This document shows, piece by piece, positions 42,008 to 53,180 of a stretch of DNA of 64,000 bases. The notes below the pieces were generated by a model. That model was given only the letters and a program-made list of their open reading frames with translations, ran no database searches and had not been told where the DNA came from. The translations under genes and the position numbers were made by a program. The first letter of the stretch is position 1, and each line of letters starts with the position of its first letter. Source of the stretch: Brevibacillus laterosporus (lineage in GTDB: Bacteria > Bacillota > Bacilli > Brevibacillales > Brevibacillaceae); assembly GCF_030489605.1 (NCBI RefSeq), contig NZ_JAUKFY010000009.1:124001-188000 (forward strand), read 5' to 3'.

Positions 42008-42157
42008 GTGCCGGCAATATCCGATTTAGTGGGGAATCTTGGTGTTTCATCAGATAATTTAGCATTTTGGGCTGCTATACTTAGTCTCATCAGCTCTGTA
42101 CTAGCCTTCCTCGCCCTTGTCATTGATAGACAAAAGAAAGGTTCCAAAAAGTGCTAA
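42008..42157 (+). CDS. Small single-pass membrane protein (49 aa)
   Basis: A short frame starting at GTG with a very strong Shine-Dalgarno (AGAGGAGGAAGAGTC before GTG). The product begins MPAISDLVGNLGVSSDN, has one hydrophobic helix (about residues 18-40: LAFWAAILSLISSVLAFL) and ends in a basic tail DRQKKGSKKC. That layout resembles small membrane stress proteins and type I toxins, but I recognise no family. It converges on the 89-aa membrane protein gene, whose stop lies 17 nt beyond. Confidence 0.6.
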   Translation: MPAISDLVGNLGVSSDNLAFWAAILSLISSVLAFLALVIDRQKKGSKKC

Positions 42158-42174
42158 CAGACTTTTCTTTGGCA

Positions 42175-42444
42175 TCAAAAGGCCATGGTTATCATCTTTA
42201 CCTTCCATTCGAATAAATGAATGGTTGAATAAATACTCAGCCATCCAAGTAACAGATAAAGGATTTGTTGGTTTCTTGGAGATGTGTTTTTTACATTCAT
42301 GATTAAAATAGATCCAACTACAACACCGATGGTAAACCATGCTACTTGTATAGAAGGTACCATTCCCTCAGCGTTATTCCACATCAGCACCCATATCAGA
42401 GTGGCAACAAAATAGGAAGCAATAAATCGCCAAAATGAGTTCAC
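42175..42444 (-). CDS. Small hydrophobic membrane protein (89 aa)
   Basis: Predicted protein with three hydrophobic segments (FIASYFVATLIWVLMW, VAWFTIGVVVGSILIM, ILYLLLGWLSIYSTIHLF). I choose GTG 42444 because GAGGTGA lies 5 nt before it; ATG 42471 lacks such a site. No family recognised. It is a lone minus-strand gene between plus-strand genes, tail to tail with the 49-aa frame. Confidence 0.6.
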   Translation of the reverse strand: MNSFWRFIASYFVATLIWVLMWNNAEGMVPSIQVAWFTIGVVVGSILIMNVKNTSPRNQQILYLLLGWLSIYSTIHLFEWKVKMITMAF

Positions 42445-42688
42445 TGTTCTCACCTCACGACCACTTGACATTCTTATTTACAAATAAAATACTGAAACTG
42501 TATAAACACCTTACTTTTTACAAAAAAGGAACCGATATAACTAGTGGATATATTAATTTTATATAGTAGCTAGTATAGTTCTATATGATGGGAGTCACTT
42601 ATTTTATACTATATATATTACAATCAAAAGAGATTGCAACGGACAATCAGATCAAAAACTGCTGTCTCATTATTCCGGGGGGTATTTC

Positions 42689-44008
42689 ATGTGCGCAAAA
42701 CCTTTTTCCGCATTTTTTGGTTCTAACCACAACAAGAAAGCGTTCTCACTTGATGAGCAAGCGCATGCAAAGATTGTATCTCTGAACGTGCCAAAACATT
42801 CCGATGTCGTGAAACAATTGGAAATGATTCAACTTTCCGAATCCGATCTTCGAATTGCCCGATGTCTCCAGCCACTCGTTGAACAGCATATCGATGAGAT
42901 GGTAGATCAATTTTACAAGAATCTGAAGCACGAGCCTTCCTTGATGGTCATCATTGAACGCCACAGCTCCATTGACCGTTTAAAATCAACACTGCGTACT
43001 CATATTTTACAACTGTTTAACGGCATTATAGATGAAAACTTCCTACAACAGCGTAAGCGTATTGCAATCGCTCATGTAAAAATTGGTCTGCTGCCAAAGT
43101 GGTATTTATGTGCCTTTCAGGATTTGTCAATCTCGTTGTTCAATATGCTAGACATACATATAGACAGTAAATCTGATTACCATAAATCAGTGAAAGCCAT
43201 TACCAAATTATTAAGTATCGAACAACAAATTGTGCTGGAAGCGTATCAGGATGAAATCAACCGTTTACGTGACTTAGAGGAAGATAAGAAAGTGATTGTC
43301 CGAGAAAAAGTCAACCAGTCCGCTCAGGAACTAGCTGCTATCTCCGAGGAAACGAGCGCTTCTGTCGAGGAGCTGAGTGCCCAAGCTGGGGAATTTGTGA
43401 TTCATGCGAAGCAAGGAACGGCTTCTTCGATTGAAGCACAAAATTTGTCCATAGAGGGTACCACCAAGCTTGACGAACAGGTCAGCCAATTTGATCTGCT
43501 TCAGTCTAGTATGAAAGAGATCTCCGTTGAAATGAAAGCTCTAGAAAATACTTCAGAGCAAATTCGGGGCATCGTTAGCGTAGTAACGGGCATCGCCGAA
43601 CAAACCAATCTCCTTGCCTTAAATGCGGCCATCGAGGCAGCGCGTGCTGGTGAACAAGGGAGAGGCTTTGCTGTGGTTGCAGATGAAGTGCGCAAGCTCG
43701 CGGAACAAACGAAAAAGTCGGTCTCTGGTGTAACTCAATTGATTGAGCAAACACATAATCAAACCTCCAGAGTGTCTTCGCTCCTCGACCGTGTAGAAGA
43801 ATTGATTGTATCCTCTACGTCTTCGATGAGCGAAATAACCTGCTTTTTTGCCAATATCCAAAAAGCTGTCAGTATTAGTAAGGAACGTAGCAACCTGATT
43901 GAACAAGAGCTTGTCACCTTTTCGCGCGTCATTGAAGAAATGAATCAAGCTGTTTCTCATGTTGCACATTCAGCAGAGAACTTATCTGAGGTAATGGATA
44001 CGTTATAG
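42689..44008 (+). CDS. hemAT: Haem-based aerotaxis transducer HemAT
   Basis: Soluble oxygen-sensing chemotaxis transducer (439 aa). The N-terminal globin domain (about 30-195) has proximal His129 in the family motif [13 protein letters not shown] helical linker and an MCP signalling domain follow, with the tip [20 protein letters not shown] and [18 protein letters not shown]. No membrane segment is seen, as expected for HemAT. A G-rich ribosome site precedes the ATG by 8 nt. It lies in the insert between purN and purH. Confidence 0.93.
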   Translation: MCAKPFSAFFGSNHNKKAFSLDEQAHAKIVSLNVPKHSDVVKQLEMIQLSESDLRIARCLQPLVEQHIDEMVDQFYKNLKHEPSLMVIIERHSSIDRLKSTLRTHILQLFNGIIDENFLQQRKRIAIAHVKIGLLPKWYLCAFQDLSISLFNMLDIHIDSKSDYHKSVKAITKLLSIEQQIVLEAYQDEINRLRDLEEDKKVIVREKVNQSAQELAAISEETSASVEELSAQAGEFVIHAKQGTASSIEAQNLSIEGTTKLDEQVSQFDLLQSSMKEISVEMKALENTSEQIRGIVSVVTGIAEQTNLLALNAAIEAARAGEQGRGFAVVADEVRKLAEQTKKSVSGVTQLIEQTHNQTSRVSSLLDRVEELIVSSTSSMSEITCFFANIQKAVSISKERSNLIEQELVTFSRVIEEMNQAVSHVAHSAENLSEVMDTL

Positions 44009-44023
44009 GAACTGTTGCTGGGA

Positions 44024-44064
44024 ATAACCGTACCTCCCATATGTGGGCTGTACGGTTTTCTTTT
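44024..44064 (+). terminator. Terminator of hemAT
   Basis: AACCGTAC (44026-44033) and GTACGGTT (44050-44057) form a stem, followed by TTTCTTTTG on the plus strand. It also lies just beyond the convergent gene ending at 44068. Confidence 0.75.
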
Positions 44065-44067
44065 GTT

Positions 44068-44514
44068 TTATACGCGCTTCTTTTTCCCTTTTTTATTACT
44101 TAGTTTTTTTAGACTGTGATAGAGACTTTTAGAGCTTTTGCTTGATTTTTTATGCAAAGGTTCCTTTGCATATTCTCCTTTTGTTTTTTTACTTGATTTG
44201 TTCACCTTTTTTGCTTTTTTCTCTTTTTTATCCAGACTACATTCGGTAGATAATTCTACCTCTTCAACAGGATGATTAAGCACTTCATTTTTAATACCGG
44301 TGAAATCCTTGTTTTTGACCTTGCTTAATACCTGATCACGTGCCTCTTGGGACACGTTCAATCCCATGTCAGATATCTCATTTAGCACTGAAGTTATATT
44401 TTTACTATTTACTTCAGGTAGCTTTTGCGCCAATCGATATATGTCATGAATGCTCCACTCTCTTCCTGTTCGCTCACTAAGCTTGCTAAGCAAATTGGAT
44501 ACGATATCCGCCAT
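44068..44514 (-). CDS. SpoVIF-like protein with lysine-rich tail
   Basis: Protein of about 148 aa. The first ~85 residues (SNLLSKLSERTGREWSIHDIYRLAQKL, then VLNEISDMGLNVSQEARDQVLSKV) resemble stage VI sporulation protein F, a small spore-coat maturation factor. Residues 85-148 are extremely Lys/Ser-rich (KKEKKAKKVNKSSKKTKG, NKKGKKKRV), suggesting binding to nucleic acid or an anionic surface. AAGGAGG lies 12 nt before ATG 44514. The family call is by pattern only and moderate at best. Confidence 0.55.
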   Translation of the reverse strand: MADIVSNLLSKLSERTGREWSIHDIYRLAQKLPEVNSKNITSVLNEISDMGLNVSQEARDQVLSKVKNKDFTGIKNEVLNHPVEEVELSTECSLDKKEKKAKKVNKSSKKTKGEYAKEPLHKKSSKSSKSLYHSLKKLSNKKGKKKRV

Positions 44515-44651
44515 TCCAGTTGTTCGCCTCCTTGTGTGCGTGCCCACTTGCTTTATCGTATGAATAGAGCAAGCAGATGGTGAGTGGGAAAGTTGCGGAA
44601 AGATACTTTTGGGTGTTTGGGATCGTTCTCGCCTTGCTGCGAATGAAACAC

Positions 44652-44690
44652 GAAAAAGCGTTTTCCTTCATCCTGAAGGAGAACGCTTTA
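44652..44690 (-). terminator. Terminator of purCSQLFMN
   Basis: Minus-strand AAAGCGTTCTCCTTCA and TGAAGGAAAACGCTTT pair with one mismatch and are followed by TTTTTC. It lies 27 nt after the purN stop, so this block does not read into purHD. Confidence 0.85.
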
Positions 44691-44716
44691 CTTATGTTGC
44701 TTGCCTCGCTGTTTGG

Positions 44717-45319
44717 CTAGTTAAGATTCCCCTTACCTTCTATTCCTAACCGGGCTTCTTCGCCAAGACTCTGTAACACACGAATTAACAGCCTATGCTC
44801 TACCTCATGTATCTTTTGCTGCAAGCTTTCTTCGGTGTCTTCCTTATGAACAAAAATAACTTCCTGATCAATGATGGGACCTGTATCCATTCCTTCGTCC
44901 ACAAAATGAACAGTCGCCCCCATCACTTTTACTCCATATTCCCAGGCTTTTTTAATAGCATCTTTTCCTGGAAATGCCGGTAATAAAGATGGATGTAGAT
45001 TGATCATTCGCCCTTGGTAGCTGGTAAGCAGGACATTCCCTATCAATCGCATATAGCCAGCTAGTACAATAAAATCAATTTCCTCTTGCTTTAATTGAAC
45101 CAAAATCTCTTGTTCAAACGCTTCCTTAGACACATAATCTTTGGCTGAAAACAAAAACACAGGGATGCCAAGGCGCTCTGCTCTCTTAATCGCATAGGCT
45201 TTAGCTTGATCACAGACTAATAAAGCTACCTCTAAGGAGGGAAGGCGTCCATCTCGAGTTGCTTGCACAATCGCTTCAAAATTAGATCCGCTTCCAGAAG
45301 CAAACACCGCTACCCTCAT
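44717..45319 (-). CDS. purN: Phosphoribosylglycinamide formyltransferase
   Basis: Adds a formyl group to GAR from 10-formyl-THF (200 aa). [17 protein letters not shown] at the start, LAGYMRLIG, then [14 protein letters not shown] and [16 protein letters not shown] hold the folate site and catalytic Asn/His/Asp set. ATG overlaps the purM stop by 4 nt. Last gene of purCSQLFMN. Confidence 0.97.
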   Translation of the reverse strand: MRVAVFASGSGSNFEAIVQATRDGRLPSLEVALLVCDQAKAYAIKRAERLGIPVFLFSAKDYVSKEAFEQEILVQLKQEEIDFIVLAGYMRLIGNVLLTSYQGRMINLHPSLLPAFPGKDAIKKAWEYGVKVMGATVHFVDEGMDTGPIIDQEVIFVHKEDTEESLQQKIHEVEHRLLIRVLQSLGEEARLGIEGKGNLN

Positions 45320-46359
45320 TGGTGCTCCCCTTCCACATACAAAACCCCGCTATCTCCCTGCTGTACCTTCCCGATCAGATACGCTTCCTCTCCAGCATCC
45401 CGAAGCATGTTTACTACTTTTTCAGCATTCTCCAGAGCCACTGCAAGCACCATTCCAATTCCCATATTAAAAGTCAGGAACATATCCTGCTGGTTGATAT
45501 TACCTGTTTTTTCGATCAATTCAAAAATTGGCAATACCGGCCAGCTTCCTAATGCAATGGAGGCTTGCAGTCCGTTTGGCAGCATTCGGGGAATGTTTTC
45601 TGTAAATCCACCGCCCGTAATATGAGCCATGCCTTTCACTTCAACCTGTTTTAGCAAGGAGAGGATTGGTTTCACATAAATCTTTGTAGGAGTAAGCAAG
45701 ACCTCGCCCAAGCTTTTTTCAAAGCCTTCTACTTTGTCGTGCAACGAAAATCCGGCATCCTGAAGCAATACCTTTCGTACTAGGGAAAAGCCATTACTAT
45801 GAACACCACTCGAAGCAATACCGATTAATATATCCCCTGCTTGAATGTTACTTCCATCAATTATTTTGGATTCCTCAACAACTCCAACAGTAAAGCCCGC
45901 AATATCATATTCGCCGTCTGCATACATCCCGGGCATCTCGGCCGTTTCTCCGCCTATGAGCGCACAGCCTGCTTGCTCGCAGCCGTCCGCGATTCCCTTA
46001 ACAACGGATTCCAGCTTCGTCGGGATTACCCTATCGCATGCAACATAATCTAAGAAATATAAAGGCTCAGCGCCTTGCACCACAACATCATTGACACACA
46101 TCGCTACCGCATCAATTCCTATTGTATCATGATGATCCATTTGAAAAGCGAGCTTGAGCTTCGTCCCAACACCATCTGTTCCAGATACAAGCACGGGTTG
46201 CTTGTACTCTGCTACATTTAGACGAAATAAGGCGCCAAAACCGCCGAGTCCACTCATCACCTCAGGGCGAAACGTGCGTGTAACGTGTTTTTTCATTCGC
46301 TCAACCGCTTCATTTCCAGCAGCGATATCAACACCAGCTTCTTTATATGCTTGACTCAT
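45316..46359 (-). CDS. purM: Phosphoribosylformylglycinamidine cyclo-ligase (AIR synthetase)
   Basis: Forms the imidazole ring of AIR (347 aa). [20 protein letters not shown], the Gly-rich [24 protein letters not shown] and [18 protein letters not shown] 46359 has GGGAG 9 nt upstream and lies 16 nt after purF; the frame open to 46458 is shadow inside purF. Confidence 0.97.
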   Translation of the reverse strand: MSQAYKEAGVDIAAGNEAVERMKKHVTRTFRPEVMSGLGGFGALFRLNVAEYKQPVLVSGTDGVGTKLKLAFQMDHHDTIGIDAVAMCVNDVVVQGAEPLYFLDYVACDRVIPTKLESVVKGIADGCEQAGCALIGGETAEMPGMYADGEYDIAGFTVGVVEESKIIDGSNIQAGDILIGIASSGVHSNGFSLVRKVLLQDAGFSLHDKVEGFEKSLGEVLLTPTKIYVKPILSLLKQVEVKGMAHITGGGFTENIPRMLPNGLQASIALGSWPVLPIFELIEKTGNINQQDMFLTFNMGIGMVLAVALENAEKVVNMLRDAGEEAYLIGKVQQGDSGVLYVEGEHQ

Positions 46360-46375
46360 CTGTAATCGCTCCCTT

Positions 46376-47800
46376 TTAGCATTTCGTGATTGGTAAGGCT
46401 TCCTCGAAGTTAATCTCTGTCGGGTATCTGCCTGTAAAGCATGCCAAACAATGCCCACGATCCGGTGCGTTATCGGTGTCTACACGCCCGATAGCATCAA
46501 CCATGCCCCTTGGTGTCATAAAGAGTAAAGAATCCGCTCCAATGTACTGACGAATCTCTTCAACCGATTTATTCGAAGCGATCAGCTCATCAAAGGATGA
46601 TGTATCAATGCCATAAAAACACGGATTTTTTACTGGCGGAGAACTGATTCGAACATGTACTTCGATAGCTCCCGCGTCTCTTAGCATCTGCACAATGCGA
46701 CTACTTGTCGTTCCTCGCACAATCGAATCATCTATCATGATCACTCGTTTACCTTCTACAACTTTACGAACCACCGAGAGCTTCATGTGCACGCCACGCT
46801 CACGCAGCTCTTGAGAAGGCTGAATAAAGGTGCGACCCACATAACGGTTTTTAATAAACCCGATCTCATAGGGAATGCCTGTCGCTTCAGCAAAACCAAT
46901 CGCCGCTGAAGTGCTGGAGTCGGGTACCCCGATGACCACATCACCTTCTGCAGGCGCTTCATAAGCTAATTGCTTCCCAAGCCGTTTACGAGCCATGTGT
47001 ACATTAATCCCATCAATGTCACTATCCGGTCGTGCAAAATAAATATATTCAAAAGTACATAATGTACGATTTATTTTCGGTGCAAATCGCTGTGATTGAA
47101 TACCATGCTGATCAATAATTAATAACTCGCCTGGCTCAATCTCACGCCAATAGGAGCCTCCTACGATGTCAAAAGCGCAGGTTTCGGAAGCAACTATAAT
47201 CGCTTCGCCCAATGTTCCAAGCGACAATGGACGTAAGCCATTCGGATCAAGCGCAACAATTAATTGATCCTCGTTCATGACCAACAGCGCATAGGCGCCT
47301 TTAATCTCCTGCAAGGCTTCCTTAACTGCGGAAGGTAAGTCCTGCTTTGATGACCGTGCTATAAGATGCGCAATCACTTCTGTATCGCTGGTTGTTTGAA
47401 AAATAGAGCCTTTTTTCTCCAGTTCCTTGCGAATAACTCCTGCGTTTACCAAATTTCCATTGTGAGCTACAGCCATGCTGCCCTGTGCATAGTTAAAAAA
47501 TAAAGGTTGGGCATTTTCAATCCTACTTGAGCCTTGTGTAGTATAACGTGTGTGTCCAATAGCTAAATGCCCATGGAACTTCGCTAATTCGCCTTGCCCA
47601 AATGCTTCACTTACTAATCCCATTCCGCGATGCTTATACCATTTTTCTCCGTCAGAGGAACAGATTCCGGCGCTCTCCTGACCTCGGTGTTGAAGAGCAT
47701 GCAGCCCCAAATACGTAAGCGGGGCTGCCTCCTTGTGATTGTATATTCCAAAAACACCGCACTCTTCATTTAACTTATCCCACATTATTGGATCAAACAT
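46376..47800 (-). CDS. purF: Amidophosphoribosyltransferase
   Basis: Committed step from PRPP to phosphoribosylamine (474 aa). A 13-residue propeptide precedes the nucleophile Cys in [12 protein letters not shown]. The PRPP loop is [14 protein letters not shown]. Cysteines for the 4Fe-4S cluster of the Bacillus-type enzyme are seen in ETCAFD, NPCFYG and [14 protein letters not shown] 47800 has GGAAGG 10 nt upstream and overlaps the end of purL by 16 nt. Confidence 0.97.
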   Translation of the reverse strand: MFDPIMWDKLNEECGVFGIYNHKEAAPLTYLGLHALQHRGQESAGICSSDGEKWYKHRGMGLVSEAFGQGELAKFHGHLAIGHTRYTTQGSSRIENAQPLFFNYAQGSMAVAHNGNLVNAGVIRKELEKKGSIFQTTSDTEVIAHLIARSSKQDLPSAVKEALQEIKGAYALLVMNEDQLIVALDPNGLRPLSLGTLGEAIIVASETCAFDIVGGSYWREIEPGELLIIDQHGIQSQRFAPKINRTLCTFEYIYFARPDSDIDGINVHMARKRLGKQLAYEAPAEGDVVIGVPDSSTSAAIGFAEATGIPYEIGFIKNRYVGRTFIQPSQELRERGVHMKLSVVRKVVEGKRVIMIDDSIVRGTTSSRIVQMLRDAGAIEVHVRISSPPVKNPCFYGIDTSSFDELIASNKSVEEIRQYIGADSLLFMTPRGMVDAIGRVDTDNAPDRGHCLACFTGRYPTEINFEEALPITKC

Positions 47801-50025
47801 GGTATCGCATCCTTCCATGCTGATTTTAGACGAGTAAGTGATGCATTCACGATTTCTTTGCCCTGATGAGTGATAACCAAATGATCTAATCCTGTTGTGC
47901 CAAGGACTTGGCAAACCACTCCCTGCTCTGCTGCTAATCGTTTCACCTGATTAACATTGTCCTGAGTCGTGCTTACTAGAATACGTGATTGTGACTCACT
48001 GAATAGCGCCAGATCAGCTCGCAAGTCGTCAGTTAGTTCAATGGTTGCTCCAATATCATTTCCGAAGCAGCCCTCTGCAATAGCGACAGCCAAACCGCCC
48101 TCTGCCAAATCGTGAGCCGATTGTATATACCCTGCCCGAATCGCAGACAGCACTACTTTTTGAACATTTGCTTCCTTTTCTAAATCAATTTGTGGAGGGC
48201 GACCGGAGATTTCGCCTGTCAGTAGCTTTTGATACTCAGAGCCTCCTACTTCTGCGTGAGTTTGACCCAATAATAAAATGACGTCTCCCTCTTGTTTAAA
48301 ATCCTGCGTTGTAATATGGTCCACGTCTGTAATGAGTCCAACCATTCCGACTACCGGTGTTGGGTAAATGGCCTCGCCACTCCGTTCGTTATAAAGGGAA
48401 ACATTCCCGCCGATGACAGGGGTGGACAAGGCATTGCAAGCAGCACTCATACCATCCACTGCTTTCTCGAATTGCCAGAACACCTCTGGTTTTTCCGGAT
48501 TTCCAAAGTTCAGGCAATCTGTGATAGCTAAGGGCTCAGCACCCGAACAAACCACGTTTCGTGCCGATTCGGCAACGGCTATTGCTCCACCCACTTCTGG
48601 ATCAAGGTAAACATATCGCCCGTTACAATCCGTACTCATAGCCAGAGCCTTACGTGTTCCGCGAATCATCACCACCGCTGCGTCTGAGCCTGGCGTTACA
48701 GCAGTTGAAGCGCGAACAATGTGATCATACTGCTCATATACCCATGCTTTATTAGCAATTGTTGGCTGTGCTAGCAATTGAACTAGCGTTTGATTTAGGT
48801 CAGCAGGCATTTCAAAGTCTGTGGAATCTATATTCGCATTCTGCTCATAGTAAGCAGGTACCTTTGACGGCTTATGATAGACAGGCGCATCCTCTGCCAG
48901 ACTATCTACTGGTACATTGGCGACAATTTCGCCATGATGAAGTAAGCGCAGCATGCCATCGTCCGTTACACGTCCGATTTCTGCTGAGTAGAGACCCCAT
49001 TTCTCAAAAATCGCTGTAACCTCTGACTCTCTTCCCTTTTCTACGACTACCAGCATACGTTCTTGCGATTCGGATAGCATCATTTCATAAGCGCTCATAC
49101 CTTTTTCACGCTGAGGCACTAAATCTAAATTCATTTCAATACCGTTTCCTGCTTTCGATGCCATTTCCGCGCTTGAAGAAGTAAGTCCCGCTGCTCCCAT
49201 ATCCTGAATGCCTGTCACTGCACCTGTCTCAATTAACTCCAGACAAGCCTCCAATAGCAATTTTTCCATAAACGGATCGCCAACCTGCACAGCAGGACGT
49301 TTTTTCTCTGATTCGTCACTCAGTTCCTCTGAAGCAAAAGTAGCACCATGAATGCCATCCCGACCAGTGCTGGCTCCGACATATATTACTGGGTTACCAA
49401 TTCCTTTCGCTACACCCTTTTGAATCTTGTCATGATCAATTAATCCCACGCACATGGCATTTACAAGCGGATTTCCCTCATAGGTAGGATCAAAGCTGAT
49501 TTCCCCTCCCACGGTAGGTATCCCAATACAATTACCGTAACCAGCAATTCCAGCTACAACATTTTTAAATAAATAGTTGACCCGAGGTGTTTTTAATTCC
49601 CCAAAGCGCAGGGAGTTCAGTAACGCTACCGGACGAGCTCCCATCGAGAACACATCGCGGATAATACCGCCGACACCAGTTGCTGCCCCCTGATAAGGTT
49701 CGATAGCTGAAGGATGATTATGGCTTTCGATCTTAAAAACTACAGCTTGATTATCACCGATATCAACAATTCCTGCTCCTTCACCCGGCCCTTGCAAAAC
49801 ACGCGGCCCTTTGGTTGGAAATCGCCGAAGCACCGGTTTGGAGTTTTTATAAGAGCAATGCTCTGACCACATCACGCTGTATAGCCCGATTTCCGTCCAA
49901 TTTGGCTGTCTGCCCAGCAAGCGGACAACGCTTTGATATTCTTCATCTGTTAAACCCAGTTCACGGTATAGATGTTCTTCTGCAATACGGCTTGCTGATG
50001 GTTCCTTATGCGTAAGTTGTGACAC
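47785..50025 (-). CDS. purL: Phosphoribosylformylglycinamidine synthase large subunit
   Basis: Small-type PurL (746 aa) that works with PurS and PurQ to make [26 protein letters not shown] with the catalytic His, [25 protein letters not shown], and [16 protein letters not shown] choose GTG 50025 because GGAGGGAG sits 7 nt upstream; the start overlaps the end of purQ by 20 nt. Confidence 0.97.
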   Translation of the reverse strand: MSQLTHKEPSASRIAEEHLYRELGLTDEEYQSVVRLLGRQPNWTEIGLYSVMWSEHCSYKNSKPVLRRFPTKGPRVLQGPGEGAGIVDIGDNQAVVFKIESHNHPSAIEPYQGAATGVGGIIRDVFSMGARPVALLNSLRFGELKTPRVNYLFKNVVAGIAGYGNCIGIPTVGGEISFDPTYEGNPLVNAMCVGLIDHDKIQKGVAKGIGNPVIYVGASTGRDGIHGATFASEELSDESEKKRPAVQVGDPFMEKLLLEACLELIETGAVTGIQDMGAAGLTSSSAEMASKAGNGIEMNLDLVPQREKGMSAYEMMLSESQERMLVVVEKGRESEVTAIFEKWGLYSAEIGRVTDDGMLRLLHHGEIVANVPVDSLAEDAPVYHKPSKVPAYYEQNANIDSTDFEMPADLNQTLVQLLAQPTIANKAWVYEQYDHIVRASTAVTPGSDAAVVMIRGTRKALAMSTDCNGRYVYLDPEVGGAIAVAESARNVVCSGAEPLAITDCLNFGNPEKPEVFWQFEKAVDGMSAACNALSTPVIGGNVSLYNERSGEAIYPTPVVGMVGLITDVDHITTQDFKQEGDVILLLGQTHAEVGGSEYQKLLTGEISGRPPQIDLEKEANVQKVVLSAIRAGYIQSAHDLAEGGLAVAIAEGCFGNDIGATIELTDDLRADLALFSESQSRILVSTTQDNVNQVKRLAAEQGVVCQVLGTTGLDHLVITHQGKEIVNASLTRLKSAWKDAIPCLIQ

Positions 50026-50698
50026 CGTTTTTCTCCCTCCAGGCATTCAGAATTGAGGTAAACATGGTACGACCGTCGGCTGATGTCATCCAGCTATGCA
50101 CAGCACGCTCTGGATGCGGCATCATACCAAGCACATTTCCGCGTTCATTCGTAATTCCTGCGATATCATCCAAGGAGCCATTCGGATTTTCCCCCTCGTA
50201 GCGAAAGACAATCTGCCCGTTTTGTTGCATCCTTCTTAATGTTTCCTCTTCGCAGAAATAGTTACCCTCTCCATGCGCAATCGGGATATCAATTCGCTCC
50301 CCTTCGGCAAATCCATTGGTAAATGGAGTCTGATTATTTTCAACCCGTAAGGCAGACAGTTTACAGCGATAAGTAAGCGATGTATTCCGTAACATAGCTC
50401 CCGGCAACAAGCCTGTTTCTAATAGAATTTGAAAGCCGTTGCAGACTCCCATAATGAATTTACCTTCCTGTGCCGCTCTTGCCACTTGCTCCATCACTGG
50501 TGAGAAGCGGGCTACTGCACCACAGCGCAAATAGTCACCGTAGGAAAAGCCTCCTGGTAACAGAATGACATCGTAAGCTGATAAATCTGTCTCGGTGTGC
50601 CACACGTAGTCAACAGGCACCTTCATGCAATCTTCTACTGCGTTATACATGTCCACATCTGCATTCGAACCGGGAAATACGATAACAGCTACTCTCAT
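50006..50698 (-). CDS. purQ: Phosphoribosylformylglycinamidine synthase subunit PurQ
   Basis: Class I glutaminase providing ammonia to PurL (230 aa). Nucleophile Cys86 in GVCNGFQ, oxyanion loop [12 protein letters not shown], and His/Glu in MMPHPERA. Starts one base after the purS stop. Confidence 0.97.
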   Translation of the reverse strand: MRVAVIVFPGSNADVDMYNAVEDCMKVPVDYVWHTETDLSAYDVILLPGGFSYGDYLRCGAVARFSPVMEQVARAAQEGKFIMGVCNGFQILLETGLLPGAMLRNTSLTYRCKLSALRVENNQTPFTNGFAEGERIDIPIAHGEGNYFCEEETLRRMQQNGQIVFRYEGENPNGSLDDIAGITNERGNVLGMMPHPERAVHSWMTSADGRTMFTSILNAWREKNGVTTYA

Positions 50699-50699
50699 C

Positions 50700-50957
50700 T
50701 TATCCCTCCACCAGTTCTACCAGCTCATAGCGGTATTCTTCAATGACAGTGTTAGCTAGTAGCTTTTCACACATCTCTTTCACTTGCTCCTCGGCAGCTT
50801 GTCGATCAATTGTATCTAGCGTCAATTCGATATATTTTCCGATGCGGGCATCCTTTACTTGTTGAAATCCTAAGGTATGAAGGGCTCCTTGTATCGCATG
50901 CCCTTGGGGGTCTAGCACGCTTTCACGCAAGGTAACATAGATAACAGCTTTACACAT
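50700..50957 (-). CDS. purS: Phosphoribosylformylglycinamidine synthase subunit PurS
   Basis: Small bridging subunit of the PurLQS complex (85 aa): [14 protein letters not shown]-type N-terminus (here [17 protein letters not shown]), [17 protein letters not shown], and [13 protein letters not shown]. Overlaps purC by 8 nt. Confidence 0.96.
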   Translation of the reverse strand: MCKAVIYVTLRESVLDPQGHAIQGALHTLGFQQVKDARIGKYIELTLDTIDRQAAEEQVKEMCEKLLANTVIEEYRYELVELVEG

Positions 50958-51669
50958 GAACTTCTCCTCCTAATCGTTTCAGCATTTCCTGATACGCCTC
51001 TTCAACGCTCCCTAAGTTGCGGCGAAAGCGGTCCTTGTCCAGCTTCTCCAACGTCTCTGCGTCCCAGAAGCGACAAGTATCCGGTGAAATTTCATCCGCT
51101 AACAGTACCTCTCCATCTGAGGTTCGGCCGAACTCTAATTTAAAATCAACAACAAGTACGCCTCTTGCCTCCATATATTCCTGTAAAAATTCATTTACTT
51201 GCAAAGCCGTTTCTTTTATTACCGCCAGTTCCTGTGCTGTGGCAATTTTTAAAATGGCAATGTGATCATTATTAATGAGCGGATCTCCTAGTTCATCATT
51301 TTTGTAATAAAACTCCACTACTGGTTCATCTAATCGTACGCCCTCAGCCCATCCCAAACGTTTAGCCAAGGACCCGGCAGCAATGTTACGCACAACTACT
51401 TCTAACGGGATAATGTCGACCTTTTTAACCAATTGCTCCGTTTCAGATAACAGGCGGATAAAATGATTGGCAATGCCTTTTTCAGTCAACGCCTCAAATA
51501 AAATCGCGCTAATCTGATTATTCCATCTGCCTTTATTCACTATTGTCCCTTTCTTTTCGCCATTAAAAGCAGTGGCGTCATCCTTGTAAACCACCCAATA
51601 CACATTTGGATCTGAAGTAAGATAAACCTGCTTCGCTTTTCCTTCATATAGCTGCTCGCGCTTTTCCAA
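50950..51669 (-). CDS. purC: SAICAR synthetase
   Basis: Joins aspartate to CAIR (239 aa, the usual length). [14 protein letters not shown] at the start, [28 protein letters not shown] and [15 protein letters not shown] choose TTG 51669 because GGGAGGAG lies 8 nt before it; the upstream frame to 51789 is leader and promoter DNA. First gene of purCSQLFMN. Confidence 0.96.
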   Translation of the reverse strand: MEKREQLYEGKAKQVYLTSDPNVYWVVYKDDATAFNGEKKGTIVNKGRWNNQISAILFEALTEKGIANHFIRLLSETEQLVKKVDIIPLEVVVRNIAAGSLAKRLGWAEGVRLDEPVVEFYYKNDELGDPLINNDHIAILKIATAQELAVIKETALQVNEFLQEYMEARGVLVVDFKLEFGRTSDGEVLLADEISPDTCRFWDAETLEKLDKDRFRRNLGSVEEAYQEMLKRLGGEVHV

Positions 51670-51756
51670 GAAAAATTCTCCTCCCGCTACAAGCTTTATG
51701 CGTGTTTTAGTCAACAAATCACTTTCAACTTGATTAAAACATAAACCAAACAGATT

Positions 51757-51801
51757 ATCAACGAATATTATACAGGATATATTCGACAATTGTTCGTATT
51801 T
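51757..51801 (-). promoter_or_regulatory. purC control region with paired PurBox-like sites
   Basis: Minus-strand AAATACGAACAAT (51801-51789) matches the PurR box AWWWCCGAACWWT at 12 of 13 positions. Plus-strand ATCAACGAATATT (51757-51769) matches at 10 of 13 and lies inverted, 19 nt away. A further TTCG at 51782 lies between. A -10 box TATAAT (51772-51767, minus) sits between the two sites, about 100 nt before the purC TTG; the -35 is poor. The plus-strand alcohol dehydrogenase gene starts divergently at 51923. Confidence 0.65.
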
Positions 51802-51922
51802 TACACTTTACATTTCTTCTTAGATTGCCAAAATGCCATTGTGGTACAATATAGACACGATTTATGTTCGGATTTTCTTTCGAACGCGAAACTGTTTTTT
51901 AATGAAAAGAGGCGATGGTACC

Positions 51923-53119
51923 ATGTACCCTTTCCAGGTTCAATTTCCCACTCATATCTATTTCGGAGTTGGTGAGCTTGCACGTATCGGTACAGAAGCG
52001 CGTGCATTAGGAACAAAAGCTTTGCTGGTGACAGGCGGACAATCTGCCAAATCAACAGGACTATTAGCAAAGGTAGAACAGCTCCTGCAAGAGGCAAACG
52101 TACCGTACCAATTGTTTGATCAAGTAGAACCCAATCCACGCACCTCCACAGTAGACCGCGGAGGACAGCTTGCCCGCGAAACAAACTGCGATTTCGTCAT
52201 CGCACTTGGTGGCGGATCTGTCATGGATGCGGCAAAAGCTATCGCTGCTGTAGCGCTATCTGGCCGATCCAGCTATGAATACCTGCGTGGCAATCCCCAA
52301 AACACAGCAAAAGAACTGGTTCCCGTAACTGAAGCTCTGCCTTTGCTGACCATTCCCACGGTGGCAGCAACAGGTTCTGAAGCTAACAATATCACGGTAC
52401 TAACTCACTGGGAGACCCATGAAAAAAGCTCCTTTTCAGGTCCGGCCCTATTCCCTAAAGTAGCTATCCTTGATCCATCTCTAACCTGCACAGTCCCAGC
52501 TCGAGTTACAGCCGAGTCCTCTGCAGATATCTTTTCGCATTTATTTGAGGAGTATTTGGTTGGCCCTAATGACGCTCATGTACAAGACGGCGTCACAGAA
52601 GCATTGATTCGTTTAGTCGTTCAGTTTTCTACAGTTGCTATGGCTGAGCCTGATAACGAAGAAGCTCGCTCCACCTTATTGTGGGCAAGCACACTGGGCA
52701 TTTCTCCATTTGCCCGAGCAGGTCGAAATGCAGGGTATCCACTACACAAGATCGAACATCCTTTAAGCGGACATTTCGATATGTCGCATGGACGTGGACT
52801 TGCTATCCTATCTCTTCCATATTTCGAACAGTTTATAGCGATAGATCGCCCTGAAAGACTCGCACGTTTAGGACGCGAATGCTTCCGGGTAAAAGCTGAA
52901 TCTGATCGGGACGCAGCCCAGGCTGCCATTCAGGCGATTGCTCATTGGTATCAGCAGATGGGGATTACTCAACGCCTGTCCGACTTTGGTATTTCACGCG
53001 ACGATTTGCCAGTGTTGGCCCGAGAAGCAATTCGCACTGGTGGAGGAGTTGACCACATTCCAAGTACAAGAGCGTTATCAACCGATGACGTCCTTCGCAT
53101 CTATGAAGCTTGCTTCTAA
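51923..53119 (+). CDS. Iron-containing alcohol dehydrogenase
   Basis: Group III, BdhA/YugJ-like dehydrogenase (398 aa). NAD(P) motif ALGGGSVMDAAKAIA, the proline-turn TIPTVAATGSEAN, and metal ligands Asp and His in SADIFSHLFEEYL and HPLSGHFDMSHGRGLA. ATG 51923 has AGAGG 10 nt upstream; longer forms to 51833 would include promoter DNA. It interrupts the pur block between purC and purB on the opposite strand and is probably co-transcribed with the aminopeptidase gene 61 nt further on. Confidence 0.88.
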   Translation: MYPFQVQFPTHIYFGVGELARIGTEARALGTKALLVTGGQSAKSTGLLAKVEQLLQEANVPYQLFDQVEPNPRTSTVDRGGQLARETNCDFVIALGGGSVMDAAKAIAAVALSGRSSYEYLRGNPQNTAKELVPVTEALPLLTIPTVAATGSEANNITVLTHWETHEKSSFSGPALFPKVAILDPSLTCTVPARVTAESSADIFSHLFEEYLVGPNDAHVQDGVTEALIRLVVQFSTVAMAEPDNEEARSTLLWASTLGISPFARAGRNAGYPLHKIEHPLSGHFDMSHGRGLAILSLPYFEQFIAIDRPERLARLGRECFRVKAESDRDAAQAAIQAIAHWYQQMGITQRLSDFGISRDDLPVLAREAIRTGGGVDHIPSTRALSTDDVLRIYEACF

Positions 53120-53180
53120 GAAAGAGTCGTCTCTGATGATATATTCATGTTGTACATATTATAAAAAGAGGTGTTAAAGC

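Noticed and set aside
42472-42688. SigD promoter for hemAT
   Set aside because: No GCCGATAT-like -10 was found; the region is simply A/T-rich, and I could not choose a promoter.
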